A stretch of DNA of 55,500 bases from Chlorobiota bacterium (GTDB lineage: Bacteria; Bacteroidota; Ignavibacteria; Kapaibacteriales; UBA961). Below the pieces are notes generated by a model. The model did not search any database. It was not told the origin of the DNA and was given only the letters and a program-made list of their open reading frames with translations. The stretch spans positions 1 to 55,500 of the forward strand of contig BJGZ01000016.1 in assembly GCA_014191195.1 (NCBI GenBank). The letters run 5' to 3'. A program made the translations under genes and the position numbers. Shown here one piece after another: positions 45,098-55,495 of this stretch. Position 1 is the first letter of the stretch. Each line of letters opens with the position of its first letter.

Positions 45098-46585
45098 ATG
45101 AAATCTGACTGCATTGTTATAGGCGCAGGATATAGTGGTCTTGCAGCTGCTTCTTTACTAGCTAAACAGGGCTTTTCCTGTACTTTATTAGAAAAACATA
45201 CTGCTATTGGGGGCTGTGCTTCCTTTTTTAGAAGAATGAAATTCTCTTTTGATGTTGGTGCTACTACATTAAGTGGTGTGCAAAAACATCAACCTTTGGG
45301 TAAATTATTTGATGTATTGCAGATTTCTCCAGAACTGAAGCAATTAGATCCAGCAATGATTATTTATCTGGATGATAAAAAAATTATCAGATATCAAGAT
45401 AAAAAACAATGGATACAGGAAGCTGAGTCTCATTTTGGAAAAAAGGGCCAAGCTGCTTTTTGGAATGAAATATATGCTATAGATAATGCAATTTGGCAAT
45501 TGATGGACAAAAATCCTGAATTCCCTCCTTCGAATATTAAGGATGTATTCACAATTGCTAGTAGACTTTCTAATATTAAAGCTCTCCCTTTATTAGTTCA
45601 GCTTTTCCGTCCAATGGATATATTGTTGGAAAAGCATGGATTACATCACAATGCTCTTTTTAAGCGATTTATCAATGAGCAATTATTGATTAGTACTCAA
45701 AGTTTTAGTGATTCTGCCCCTATAGTAACAGGTGCTATGGGTTTGGCATATCCTTCAGAAACTTATTATCCAATTGGTGGTATTGTAAAACCTGCCCAGT
45801 TAATGCTTGATTCTTTTAGAAAGCATAATGGTACTTTGATCATGAAAGAAGAAATTGTGAAAATCAAGAATACATCTTCTGGTGAATATGCTGTGTATAC
45901 TGCAAAAGGTAATGAATATACATGCACATATTTGATTTCAAGTATCCCAATTTGGAATCTTTCTGATATTACGTCCGATTCTACAATTCATCCTAAAGCG
46001 CAATCATATGCAGAATCATTCCCCAAAGCATGGGGCGCTTTTACTGTATATTTTGCTGTAGAATCTGATTTTATGCCACAAAGTGTTTATAATCAAGTTC
46101 ATACAAAAAGTACTATTCCTCATTGTGAAGGAGATTCTTTTTTTATGACATATTCTATGTCTGATGATATAAAAAAAGCACCACAAGGTTGGCATACCAT
46201 TACAATTTCTACGCATACCGAGGCTTCACAATGGTTTGATATTCCTCAAGACATTTATGAACAAAAAAAGCAAGAAACGCTTACTTTTATCATGAATGAA
46301 GTACATAGAATATTTCCAGAATTAGAACATGCACCGAAAGAATATATTGAAGCTGGTACTCCTGTCACTTTTGCTCATTATACAGGAAGACATCGGGGTT
46401 TTGTTGGTGGCATTCCACATAGTGTAGAAACCGGCTTTTTAGGATTACCCAGAAATAATGATGGATTACAGAATTTTTATCACATTGGTGATACTGCTTT
46501 TCCAGGACAAGGAACCCCAGCGGTAATTATGAGTGCTATGAATGCTGTACAAAAGATTGTAAAACATAATCATACAGTTATATAG
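45098..46585 (+). CDS. FAD-dependent CrtI/CrtISO-like oxidoreductase
   Basis: 495 residues. The N-terminal dinucleotide-binding motif IVIGAGYSGLAAASLLAKQG ends with Glu32-like EKHTAIGGCASFF, the CrtI/CrtISO pattern. The C-terminal FAD-contact motif YHIGDTAFPGQGTPAVIMSAMNA is also typical of carotenoid desaturases and isomerases. Relatives desaturate, isomerise or saturate polyene chains. No crtB, crtY or other carotenoid gene lies near, so the substrate is open. It begins 152 nt from yebC on the opposite strand. Confidence 0.85.
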   Translation: MKSDCIVIGAGYSGLAAASLLAKQGFSCTLLEKHTAIGGCASFFRRMKFSFDVGATTLSGVQKHQPLGKLFDVLQISPELKQLDPAMIIYLDDKKIIRYQDKKQWIQEAESHFGKKGQAAFWNEIYAIDNAIWQLMDKNPEFPPSNIKDVFTIASRLSNIKALPLLVQLFRPMDILLEKHGLHHNALFKRFINEQLLISTQSFSDSAPIVTGAMGLAYPSETYYPIGGIVKPAQLMLDSFRKHNGTLIMKEEIVKIKNTSSGEYAVYTAKGNEYTCTYLISSIPIWNLSDITSDSTIHPKAQSYAESFPKAWGAFTVYFAVESDFMPQSVYNQVHTKSTIPHCEGDSFFMTYSMSDDIKKAPQGWHTITISTHTEASQWFDIPQDIYEQKKQETLTFIMNEVHRIFPELEHAPKEYIEAGTPVTFAHYTGRHRGFVGGIPHSVETGFLGLPRNNDGLQNFYHIGDTAFPGQGTPAVIMSAMNAVQKIVKHNHTVI

Positions 46586-46633
46586 TTGAAACATTTTCTG
46601 TAATTTTCAGAAAAAATATTTGGTCTCAACACT

Positions 46634-47158
46634 ATGTTTGCAATTCTTTTTTCTAAATATTATCTAGAAATTAAATGGTCTTTATTCTTCCTTATGATGA
46701 GTTTATCATGGGTATGGGCAGAAAAACTTTGTGGCTTACATGATATCTATATTCAAGAACATGCAATGTATACCAATTTGATGGGTATTCCGGCGGTGTT
46801 GATATACTTTTTAGCTATGTGGGAAAAAAGAAAAAATCTAGATAATGTCATGTCTTTCAAACAAGCATTTATGTATGGATTATCCATTACATTAATTGTA
46901 GTTGCATTAAGTCCATTTATGACATATATAAGTTTTACCTTGATTACGCCTCACTTTTTTGAATATGCCATCCAATTTTCAGTGAAACAAGGTTATATGA
47001 ATAGTAAAGTTGCTTTTGCATACTTTTCATTAGATTCTTATATTCTTCAATCAGTATTTGGAGGATTTATTATAGGTTTGATTACAACTGCTATTACAGC
47101 ATTTATTATGAAATCCTCTCCTATTTCAATTAAAAAAAATGTCAACCAAGATGCTTAA
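46634..47158 (+). CDS. DUF4199 membrane protein
   Basis: 174 residues with four predicted spans. The start KYYLEIKWSLFFLMMSLSW, the segment EKLCGLHDIYIQEHAMYTNL, the amphipathic SFKQAFMYGLSIT, and the extracytoplasmic SVKQGYMNSKVAFAYFSLDSYI match DUF4199 of Bacteroidota. Function unknown. Its last 20 nt overlap the start of the heparinase-like gene in another frame, so the two are probably translationally coupled. Confidence 0.87.
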   Translation: MFAILFSKYYLEIKWSLFFLMMSLSWVWAEKLCGLHDIYIQEHAMYTNLMGIPAVLIYFLAMWEKRKNLDNVMSFKQAFMYGLSITLIVVALSPFMTYISFTLITPHFFEYAIQFSVKQGYMNSKVAFAYFSLDSYILQSVFGGFIIGLITTAITAFIMKSSPISIKKNVNQDA

Positions 47159-49787
47159 ACAGTACGCTATTTATATTTCAGTAGTATTCTGTATAGTATG
47201 TTCTATGCAAGGGCAAATCCGTCCATTTGGCATCATCAATTCTGAAGAAAAATCTGGTATACTATCTTCAACTATGTTGAAGCAATTATTACCAAGTATT
47301 TTATCTTCGGCTCAAGCCCCAATTCCAAGTGGCAATACAGAAAGTAATGATAGAAGACAAAGAGCAATCTTAGCAAAAAATGCTGCTTTTTGTGCATATA
47401 TCGGAAAACAGATAATTAATAATGACATAGTGGATTTATCGAATGCAGAAATCCTGCAATTAATAGATAAAGCACAGAAAATCCTTATTGCTACTAATAC
47501 CAGTATTCCAAATTTAAGTATAACAACACCTAATGCTTATGAAGATTGGCAATGGAGATCAAAAGAGCTTATCGATTTATTATCTGCTTATGATATATTA
47601 AAAGCACTTAATCAATCAGATTCAATATCGATGTTTTCTGCACTCAATAAGCTTGCAATATTTGCCTCTACTTTTCATCAAGAAGCCACAAAATCTGTGT
47701 TTGGATTTACTTTTTTTGGAACAATAAAAAACAATCATTCTTTAATGACTGCTGGGGCAATTGGTATGTCTGCCGTTATTTTATCGGATTATCAGACAAT
47801 TATTCCTGAACAGCAACCTAAAACATGGTTACAAACTGCATTGGGAGCAATAGAAGATGTTATGTGGAAAGCAGATGCAAGTCAATCTGCTGATAGTGGA
47901 AGGGCAGGCTACTCTGAGGGGCCACATTATTTCAGATATGCAATGCTTAATATGCTTCCCTTTTTTAGGGCTTTGAAACATGTATATCCTGATACATTTT
48001 TTTTAGTAAAAAATTCATTGATCAGACACCCTTTCTATGACAAACGGTATAGAAATATAGCACAATGGATAATGACAATCATGCAACCTGATGGAACATT
48101 ACCAGCGATAGGTGATACGTTTATGGGGTCTGGATTTCCGGAATTAGGTTTATTTGATGATCAAGGTTTAGTATATCCTTATACGATATCAGCATTAAAT
48201 CAGCAATTGCAATCTACCGTAGATATGCGCGCAAATTACTTAAGTGCTTTACAATATGCTGGTTATACGCCTCAACAAGGATTGCAAGTAATTGACCAAG
48301 CTGGTTCTGCTGTTTTTAGAGCAGGAAATCAATCTGATAATTGGTATGTGCATATTAATGGAAAACATGGAAAAATTAGAACTTCTGGTGCTGGCCATTC
48401 TCAAAGTGATGCTGCAAGTTTTTTGATGTGGACACATGGTAGGCCAATGCTTTTGGACCCAGGATATCTTCAATATGGAATGCGAGATTTGGTTGGACAA
48501 GCCACACATCATAATAGTATTTTAATAGATGGTAATGGCCCTCCAAATGGAGCTCCTTTGTCACCAGGTGGTGCTGATGTATATTTCAGAAATCAATGTA
48601 CTTTGCCCAATATTCAATATATGGATCTAGAAACTTCATATAATGAAGCGGATATAAAGCGATCTTTTATCAATATTGAAGATAGTTTCTTTATTGTTTC
48701 AGATTTGATTAAGGCAGATAAGCCGCATTCTTATACATTTCAAATGCATGGCAATGGTGTAATTAATGGAACAGAATCAACTGGTATATCTTCTGTTAAA
48801 AAAACTAAATCTGGGGGATATGCTACCTGGGAAAGAGACTCTGCTGCAGTTGATGTCGTAATTATTGGAACTCAAGGTGCACAGTTAAAAGCTGATACTG
48901 CTGTACATGAAGAAGCGTACATGAAAACAGGTACTCATACTGTAATAAGGCATACAACAAATTCAACCTTGCAAGCTGCATTTGGTAGTATTATTATTCC
49001 ACGTAAAAGGTTTAAGAATCAGACAATTAAACCAGAAATAATTCTTGCACAAGATTCTTTAGCGGCAATAGGAATAGAATATGGCTCTAAGAGTTTTTTA
49101 ATTTCATTAGTAAAATCTGATATTTCTTTACAAAAGATTATTGCTTTAACCCAGAATGAGCAAGGTTTTATAGCATATAGTGATGCTACATATATTTTGA
49201 TGTGGCAAGGAGAAAGAATTGATGATTTTGTTCTATTATTAAGAGATGGAACACAGTTTACAGATGCCGAAACAGACTATGCTATTTTGTCTTCAGATAC
49301 AAGAACAACAATGGCTATATCTGCATTTCCTGGAGGCTTTAAAGGATATTATGGCAATAAAGGAGTATTAAAACATTCACTCATAAAGCTCATTCCTGGT
49401 AATCAAATCGATTCTTTGGGCATAATTGATATACTATCGGATGGGAATATTCAATCGTGGAATCAGGATTCAATTGTGTTTTCTGGTCCGGGTGAATTTA
49501 CAATTCTTATTGGCAAAAAAGTTAATAAAGTCAAAGAATCTGCTGATCAACTATCATCAATCTATTATCATCAACAAAGATTATACATTCATCAATTAGA
49601 TCATGATGCACAATCAATAAGGATTGTTTCTTTACAGGGAAAAGAGATAAAAAGGGAAATACTTAATGATAAGAATAATGGACAATTTTTTATGAATGTA
49701 TCGGATATTCCAATTGGATATTATAATGTACAAGTAATTGATATATATGGTTTTGTACAGCAACAAGGCTTGATTTTGGGATATTGA
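47139..49787 (+). CDS. heparinase II/III-like polysaccharide lyase with T9SS-like tail
   Basis: 882 residues. A signal peptide is best read from MLKQYAIYI (ATG 47151; 47139 is four codons earlier) and ends near MQGQ. Residues about 60-370 form the alpha-toroid, containing GYSEGPHYFRYAML with the family's YxEGxxY-type motif. A heparinase II/III beta-sandwich follows, with SGAGHSQSDAASFLMW, LDPGYLQYGM and THHNSILIDG (catalytic and metal His). The end (IRIVSLQGKEI ... IPIGYYNVQV) is a T9SS-type tail. It probably cleaves an acidic polysaccharide outside the cell; no sulfatase or SusCD genes are near. Confidence 0.88.
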   Translation: MSTKMLKQYAIYISVVFCIVCSMQGQIRPFGIINSEEKSGILSSTMLKQLLPSILSSAQAPIPSGNTESNDRRQRAILAKNAAFCAYIGKQIINNDIVDLSNAEILQLIDKAQKILIATNTSIPNLSITTPNAYEDWQWRSKELIDLLSAYDILKALNQSDSISMFSALNKLAIFASTFHQEATKSVFGFTFFGTIKNNHSLMTAGAIGMSAVILSDYQTIIPEQQPKTWLQTALGAIEDVMWKADASQSADSGRAGYSEGPHYFRYAMLNMLPFFRALKHVYPDTFFLVKNSLIRHPFYDKRYRNIAQWIMTIMQPDGTLPAIGDTFMGSGFPELGLFDDQGLVYPYTISALNQQLQSTVDMRANYLSALQYAGYTPQQGLQVIDQAGSAVFRAGNQSDNWYVHINGKHGKIRTSGAGHSQSDAASFLMWTHGRPMLLDPGYLQYGMRDLVGQATHHNSILIDGNGPPNGAPLSPGGADVYFRNQCTLPNIQYMDLETSYNEADIKRSFINIEDSFFIVSDLIKADKPHSYTFQMHGNGVINGTESTGISSVKKTKSGGYATWERDSAAVDVVIIGTQGAQLKADTAVHEEAYMKTGTHTVIRHTTNSTLQAAFGSIIIPRKRFKNQTIKPEIILAQDSLAAIGIEYGSKSFLISLVKSDISLQKIIALTQNEQGFIAYSDATYILMWQGERIDDFVLLLRDGTQFTDAETDYAILSSDTRTTMAISAFPGGFKGYYGNKGVLKHSLIKLIPGNQIDSLGIIDILSDGNIQSWNQDSIVFSGPGEFTILIGKKVNKVKESADQLSSIYYHQQRLYIHQLDHDAQSIRIVSLQGKEIKREILNDKNNGQFFMNVSDIPIGYYNVQVIDIYGFVQQQGLILGY

Positions 49788-49853
49788 GTCATTGAGCATA
49801 AAAATTATATGATATTATTTGATTAAATAGTCAAAAAGCATAAAAAACTCAGT

Positions 49854-49881
49854 TTTGTAAACATAACCTTTCGTATTTTTG
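49854..49881 (+). promoter_or_regulatory. possible promoter of the Ig-repeat T9SS gene
   Basis: TTTG (49854-49857) and TATTTTTG (49874-49881) resemble the Bacteroidota elements, but the spacer is 16 nt, shorter than usual. A small hairpin (GGGC 49894-49897 with GCCC 49903-49906) lies in the leader and AAGGA precedes the ATG at 49953. Confidence 0.45.
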
Positions 49882-49952
49882 CATATTCAATTTGGGCTAA
49901 TTGCCCCATATATCTTGTTAATTATTAGTATACACATATTATTAAGGAATCT

Positions 49953-52900
49953 ATGAAACGGTTCTTACAGTTTTTTGCTTTGCTTATCTTGGTTTCTACC
50001 GCATCAGTTATAGCACAAGTAACATATCCGGCTTCTTTTGATTTAGCAACTGGGACTTATTCATTTACGAATTGGGCTAATACAAATCTAGCTGGCACTT
50101 ATCCAGCAAATATGATATTCCATAGATTTGATAAAGCTGATGGGAAATTATTAGACTCAGCATTTATCAATTATGCCTTGGCATATAATGCTACTTCTGG
50201 GATAAAAGTAAATGGCTTAACAGCTAATGGCATTGAATTTGTAAATTCTTCTGCTACACAATCTGTTGGTATGGCAGTTGTGGCATTAAAAACAACAAAT
50301 AGAACTTCAATAAATGTTTCTTTTACAGCTGCTTTAACTGCATGGAATGGAACTACTCCAACTGCACCTAGGCGTGAATGGGCTATTCGTTTACAGTATA
50401 GTACAGATAATACATCGGCATCAGGTTGGACAGATGTCTTAAGCGGTGGAGTTCCTGTAGAGTTTACAACTATTGGTTTAAATGCACCATCAGCAGATCA
50501 ATTGATAAATGCAACATTACCCTCGGCATGCGATAATCAAGCTATAGTATATGTTCGATTTAAATTTTATGATTTAAATTTAGGTGGTTTAGGTTCTAGG
50601 CCAATGTGTCGTTTGGATGAAATAAATGTTACAAGTTCATCATCAATTGCTACACCAACAAAACTTGCAATCACTTCTATTGTTCCTTCTACAGTATCAT
50701 CCACAAGTACATTTAGTGCATCTGTTCAATCTCAAAGTGCAGTAAATTCTCCTGCAAATGTATCTACAAATACTTCTTTTACCTTAAATGTTTTTTCAGG
50801 AACAGGTGTATTATTAGGAAATGTTACTGGAACAATTCCTGCAAATAGTAGTACGGTAACTGTTACAGGAATTTCTTATTCAAAAATTGAAAATGGTGTT
50901 CAGATTAGAGCAGTTTCTAATGGTGCTCCATTAACTGATGGTATTAGTGCTCCATTTAATGTTATTCAAGGAGCTACTTCCATTGCTATTAATAGTTTAG
51001 TAAATGCTTCTAATGTGAATAAGGCAATAAGTCCATTTACAGTAAATGTTAATAGACCAGATGGCACGATTGATTCAAATTATCAAGGTACCATAACAAT
51101 TACCAAGTTAAGTGGATTAGGAAATGTTTTAGGTACTTTATCAGGTACAATTGTAAATGGTGGTGTAAGATTTTCTACTATAAGTTTTTCAGATACTGGA
51201 TCTTATACACTTAATATATCTGCTACTAATCTTGCTTCGGTTCAAAGATCTATCATGATTTATCCTAAAATCACCATGACAGAGCTTTTTATTCCTCAAT
51301 ACATGAAGTCTGCTACAAGTGCAACACGTGTTCCTACATGGGCATTAGTTAGAGTAAATAATTTAATACCAAATCAACAATATAGATTTATTTCTGGTGC
51401 TGTTAATAGTGTTGTTACTACTGGTATAGGTGGCGGAAATAATTATCATTATGATGCAACAACTGGAACCTATTTATATAGTTTCAATAGATTTTTAGCT
51501 TCTACTGCAAGTCCAGCATCTAATTCTTTATTTACTACCGGAGTAAATGAAACATCAAAAACATTATGGATTAATCTAGTTCCAACTACAAATTCAGCTT
51601 TTGGCGCTGGAAATAATGTGATATGGCGTATGATTTTGACAGATAATCCTATCAATGGATATGTTGCAGATACATTAAATACAACGAATACAACCAAAGC
51701 AATCGATTTTGGTTCTTTGTCTACAAATGCAACAGGTATTTATGATAATCAAAGTGGATTAGCACAAAAAACATTTGTTATGTTATATGACAATACAGCG
51801 GGTACAGGTAATCCTTTATCTACAGCCATCGTTCAAGATGATGGAACATTAAGTGATACAGTTACTTTTGCCCCTTATTATAAATTATTAGATAATACAG
51901 TTGGTGCATGGGCCACTCTTATTCCAAGTAGCTCTACTAATGGAATTAGAAGAATGGAACAAAGAGATATAAATGGAAATTTATTGCGTTCTTGGACAGA
52001 TGAAGATGGAATTTGGGCTGGTATAAGTACAATAAATCAAATTGGTGGATTAAATGCTATCAATTTTAGTACTCCTCAAATACTTATTACTAATATCAAT
52101 CCTGGACAAGTTTTCTGCGTAGGAAAGCCAGTTCAAATTACATGGGTATCAAGAGGTGTTGAAAAAGCTAATCTTCAATATTCTTATGGATCTTCTACAG
52201 GAAGAACATACTTTTCTATTGATGATGAAGCGAATGGTGCTTCTGGAAGTATGACATGGATTCCAAATGATTTTAAAGATTCAACTACTAATGCTAGTAT
52301 CCGCATTGTAGATGCTGAACATCCAACTAATCTTTCAGAAATCATACCGGTAACGTTTTATATTCCTCCTACAATGTTGCTACAACCAAAATCCAGAAAT
52401 ACATGTTTAGGTGATACTATTTATATGGTAGCCTCTGCATATGGAACAGGTATTACATATCAATGGTATAAAGATGGAAAACCATTAACAAATCAAAATA
52501 AGCCATCTATCATGATAGCTAATACTACCCCAAATGAATCTGGATTATACCATTGTTCAATTGGTGGAAAAGCACCATGTAGCAATATTTCATCTGATAC
52601 AGCTGTATTATATGTAAATAGACCATTACTAGTATTACGTCAACCAGAGAGCAAGATTGCCGTTAAAGGGTCTACCGTAAAATTAGAAGTAGAAGCAAAT
52701 GGCAATTTTGTTATTACATATCAATGGTTCAAAGATGGATTAATTGTCCAAGATGATACACGCATAAGCGGAGCTAATTCTCCTACATTGATTATTCGTA
52801 ATCTACAGCCTTCAGATTCTGTTGGTTTGTATTCATGTGTAGCAAAAGGACCAAGCAATTGTGGAATGATTATTTCAGATGAAGTAAAAGTTTCGATATT

Positions 52901-54056
52901 AAGTATTGGCATAACAAGTAATCCTAAAGATATCGAAATCTGTAAAGGGTCTAGTGCAATTTTAGCTGCCAATGCTAAAACAACTCCTAATGGCGTTGAT
53001 ATTGCATATCAATGGTTTAAAAATGGAATTGCAATTACAGATCAAGGTAATGTTTCAGGTTCAGCAAGTTCTACATTAACAATTGCAAATGCAGATATTA
53101 ATGATATAGCAGATTATACAGTTAAAGCAACTACTATTGGTAATGTTATTGGATCTGTTTCTTCTACATCATCTGCTGCACGTTTAACATTAAATACTCC
53201 ACCAGCTATTATTCAGCAACCACTTCCAAGTATAACAGCTTGTACAGGAACATTAGCATCAGCTAAAGCAATAATTAAAGGTAATAATGTAAGTTATAAA
53301 TGGGTATATGTTCGTGGAAATCCAAGGCCAGTAGGCGCAGATACTTCTACAGCTATTTTATCATTAGGTGCTGATACATCGGCAATAGTATTAAATCTTG
53401 CTATCAAAAAGTTAGAAGATATAACACAAGTATCCTATGATTTGGATTATAAATGTATCATTACTTCAGCTTGTGGCGTTGACTCTTCAATAATTGTGAA
53501 TTTTGTAGGAATGCAAAATGATACAATTATCAAAGATTTATCAACAATATCAGATAGCAAGTTTGGTGATACCATGAAATTAGAAATTACTGCACGTGGC
53601 GCAGGATTAACATATCAATGGTATAAAGATGGTAATCCAATTTCTGGTGCAATCAATCCTGCATATATAGTTGCTGATGCAAAAAGAGTTCAAAATGGTT
53701 CTTATTATTGTATCGTAAAGGGAATGTGTAATGCGGATACTTCAAATACTGCAGTGCATACCGTTATTGGCCCAGCTTCATTAGAAGATAATGAACATGC
53801 ATGGATGCTTTGGAGCAAGCCAAATCCAAGTGATGGAAATGTTACTATTCAATATTATCTTCCATCAGCAAGTAAAGTAACAGTACAAATTCGTGATATA
53901 TTAGGTTCTTCTATTTTGAATATAGAGCCAGGTATGATGGAAGCTGGTATGCATGAGTATCCAGTTCACATGAATACTATGCCTGCAGGTGTGTATTATT
54001 ATACATTGCAGACATCTGATATGTCAATTACTAAGTCTATGACAATTATTAAGTAA
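49953..54056 (+). CDS. large T9SS type A surface protein with Ig-like repeats
   Basis: 1367 residues. A signal peptide (1-21, ending VIAQ) is followed by a jelly-roll-like N-terminal region and Ser/Thr-rich beta domains to about residue 720. Then come at least four Ig-like repeats with YQWYKDG, YQWFKDG, YQWFKNG and YQWYKDG cores, the first two with a following YHC or YSC motif and paired Cys. The C-terminus, from KPNPSDGNVTIQYYLP to MPAGVYYYTLQ and a Lys-ending tail, is a canonical T9SS type A domain. It is a likely adhesin or structural surface protein. Start ATG has AAGGA 6-10 nt upstream. A strong terminator follows 19 nt after the stop. Confidence 0.9.
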   Translation: MKRFLQFFALLILVSTASVIAQVTYPASFDLATGTYSFTNWANTNLAGTYPANMIFHRFDKADGKLLDSAFINYALAYNATSGIKVNGLTANGIEFVNSSATQSVGMAVVALKTTNRTSINVSFTAALTAWNGTTPTAPRREWAIRLQYSTDNTSASGWTDVLSGGVPVEFTTIGLNAPSADQLINATLPSACDNQAIVYVRFKFYDLNLGGLGSRPMCRLDEINVTSSSSIATPTKLAITSIVPSTVSSTSTFSASVQSQSAVNSPANVSTNTSFTLNVFSGTGVLLGNVTGTIPANSSTVTVTGISYSKIENGVQIRAVSNGAPLTDGISAPFNVIQGATSIAINSLVNASNVNKAISPFTVNVNRPDGTIDSNYQGTITITKLSGLGNVLGTLSGTIVNGGVRFSTISFSDTGSYTLNISATNLASVQRSIMIYPKITMTELFIPQYMKSATSATRVPTWALVRVNNLIPNQQYRFISGAVNSVVTTGIGGGNNYHYDATTGTYLYSFNRFLASTASPASNSLFTTGVNETSKTLWINLVPTTNSAFGAGNNVIWRMILTDNPINGYVADTLNTTNTTKAIDFGSLSTNATGIYDNQSGLAQKTFVMLYDNTAGTGNPLSTAIVQDDGTLSDTVTFAPYYKLLDNTVGAWATLIPSSSTNGIRRMEQRDINGNLLRSWTDEDGIWAGISTINQIGGLNAINFSTPQILITNINPGQVFCVGKPVQITWVSRGVEKANLQYSYGSSTGRTYFSIDDEANGASGSMTWIPNDFKDSTTNASIRIVDAEHPTNLSEIIPVTFYIPPTMLLQPKSRNTCLGDTIYMVASAYGTGITYQWYKDGKPLTNQNKPSIMIANTTPNESGLYHCSIGGKAPCSNISSDTAVLYVNRPLLVLRQPESKIAVKGSTVKLEVEANGNFVITYQWFKDGLIVQDDTRISGANSPTLIIRNLQPSDSVGLYSCVAKGPSNCGMIISDEVKVSILSIGITSNPKDIEICKGSSAILAANAKTTPNGVDIAYQWFKNGIAITDQGNVSGSASSTLTIANADINDIADYTVKATTIGNVIGSVSSTSSAARLTLNTPPAIIQQPLPSITACTGTLASAKAIIKGNNVSYKWVYVRGNPRPVGADTSTAILSLGADTSAIVLNLAIKKLEDITQVSYDLDYKCIITSACGVDSSIIVNFVGMQNDTIIKDLSTISDSKFGDTMKLEITARGAGLTYQWYKDGNPISGAINPAYIVADAKRVQNGSYYCIVKGMCNADTSNTAVHTVIGPASLEDNEHAWMLWSKPNPSDGNVTIQYYLPSASKVTVQIRDILGSSILNIEPGMMEAGMHEYPVHMNTMPAGVYYYTLQTSDMSITKSMTIIK

Positions 54057-54075
54057 TACCGACGCAATTCTTTCA

Positions 54076-54110
54076 AGCCCTGTTTTCATATGAAAATGGG
54101 GCTTTTTTTT
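54076..54110 (+). terminator. Rho-independent terminator after the Ig-repeat gene
   Basis: A 13-bp stem with two G-U pairs, AGCCCTGTTTTCA (54076-54088) / TGAAAATGGGGCT (54091-54103), runs into eight T. The stem contains the ATG 54090 that would open the next frame, which argues against that start. Confidence 0.92.
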
Positions 54111-54125
54111 GATAGATCAATAGTC

Positions 54126-54791
54126 ATGGATAATCACCAATACATAGAAATTATTAAGAAAAAAGTAAAGCGTTTTACTTTACGAGTATCGATAAAGGAT
54201 AATAAAATTCTGTGTACTGTCCCAATAAGGGCATCAAATAAGGATATTGTTGCATTTATTGGACATCATCAATCATGGATAGAAAAGCAGCAGTCTAAAG
54301 TAGCAGCATTAAGGGCTCTTCACATCCAAGAAAAGCCTGGTACCCTTTTATTTATGGGTGACTTATATGCAGTACATTTTGATACAAATGCAGGATTTAA
54401 GGGAATTATCGATAAAGAAGACAAGATTATTATGTCGACGATTAATCTGGAAAGTCCTGAACAAAAAAAACAATGGTATAAAGAACAGGCTCTGGAAATC
54501 ATACCACGAATAGTGAAAATATATGCAGAACGATATGATTTTATTTATGGTAATATTGCTATAAAATCGCAAAAATCGAAATGGGGAAGTTGTTCATCAA
54601 AAGGGAATTTGAATTTTAATACAAAGATTATGCGTGCACCTGAATATGCACTTCATTATCTTATTATTCATGAATTAGTACATACCAAATATTTTCATCA
54701 TGGAGCTGAATTCTGGCAAGAAATTGAACATTGTTATCCAGAATGGAAACAAGCAGAATTATATCTTAAAAGGGAAGGGCGTCTATTATAA
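54126..54791 (+). CDS. YgjP/DUF45-type zinc metalloprotein (SprT/WLM-like)
   Basis: The frame opens at 54090 inside the terminator stem, so ATG 54126 (MDNHQYIEI) is used, giving 221 residues. The YgjP/DUF45 hallmarks are the SKWGSCSSKGNLNFN block and the zinc site HELVHTKYFHHGAEFW with HExxH and a third His. Relatives are called metal-dependent hydrolases; a nucleotide pyrophosphatase activity has been reported for YgjP, while the fold is that of metallopeptidases. Function here is open. It stands alone and converges with the lipoprotein gene. Confidence 0.9.
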   Translation: MDNHQYIEIIKKKVKRFTLRVSIKDNKILCTVPIRASNKDIVAFIGHHQSWIEKQQSKVAALRALHIQEKPGTLLFMGDLYAVHFDTNAGFKGIIDKEDKIIMSTINLESPEQKKQWYKEQALEIIPRIVKIYAERYDFIYGNIAIKSQKSKWGSCSSKGNLNFNTKIMRAPEYALHYLIIHELVHTKYFHHGAEFWQEIEHCYPEWKQAELYLKREGRLL

Positions 54792-54823
54792 AAAGGGATC
54801 TAATTAAGATGAATAATTTCAAA

Positions 54824-55495
54824 TTATGGGTTTAGATATTGTTTAATCTCGTTTAAACTGAGTGCAATACCTGTTCCATCTACACTCGAACAAGCACCAC
54901 TTACACCAAAAGTCACATTAAAATTGATAGAATTATTGTCAAAATCGATACCTAATTGTTCAAAAGTAAAAGGCACAAAAGACATCTGATCAAAACAATC
55001 ACTGGATTCTGGGTCTTGTGCATATAGATCATATTCTTTTTTGATTTTAGCATTAATGAGAGATAATAATTTATTTTTCTTGTCATTAAATAAGGACACA
55101 TTCTTTACTTTTTTAAATGTTCCATTTGATTGTTTTTTATAGAGTTTATATTCATAAGAATATCTTCCTTTATAATCAGGAGATCCAATAGAAATTGTTT
55201 TATACTCTTTAAATAGACAAGTTTTGTTGATGATTGGGTCTTCGGTATCAGAGTTTGGCATCTCCTTTTCAGAGCACATAACTACATCAACACTATCGAT
55301 TTGTTTAGATTCTTCTTTTTCAACAGACATATTTTGTACTGTATCAATCAGTTTTTGAGTAGAATCCTGAAGCTTTTGTTCAGCAATTTTATAAGAAGCT
55401 TCATTATTACAACCTAGAAAACTTATAGCAGACAGTACAATCACACAAAAAGCAGTATAAGTTTTAAAGGATTTCACAATTTGTTCAGTAGTCAT
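54824..55495 (-). CDS. unknown lipoprotein
   Basis: 223 residues. The signal sequence ends in SFLGC (about Cys29), a good lipobox. The mature part begins with a charged helical linker (about 30-75, Lys/Gln/Asp-rich) followed by a domain with a FVPFTFEQLGID segment and NFNVTFGVSGACSSVDG, perhaps a DUF3298/RsiV-like beta-alpha fold, which I cannot confirm. The start ATG is 5 nt from the window end, so an earlier start outside the window cannot be excluded. Confidence 0.65.
   Translation of the reverse strand: MTTEQIVKSFKTYTAFCVIVLSAISFLGCNNEASYKIAEQKLQDSTQKLIDTVQNMSVEKEESKQIDSVDVVMCSEKEMPNSDTEDPIINKTCLFKEYKTISIGSPDYKGRYSYEYKLYKKQSNGTFKKVKNVSLFNDKKNKLLSLINAKIKKEYDLYAQDPESSDCFDQMSFVPFTFEQLGIDFDNNSINFNVTFGVSGACSSVDGTGIALSLNEIKQYLNP

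Noticed and set aside
54090-54125. YgjP-like gene starting at ATG 54090
   Set aside because: That ATG is inside the terminator stem of the upstream gene; ATG 54126 is downstream of the T tract and suits the family.
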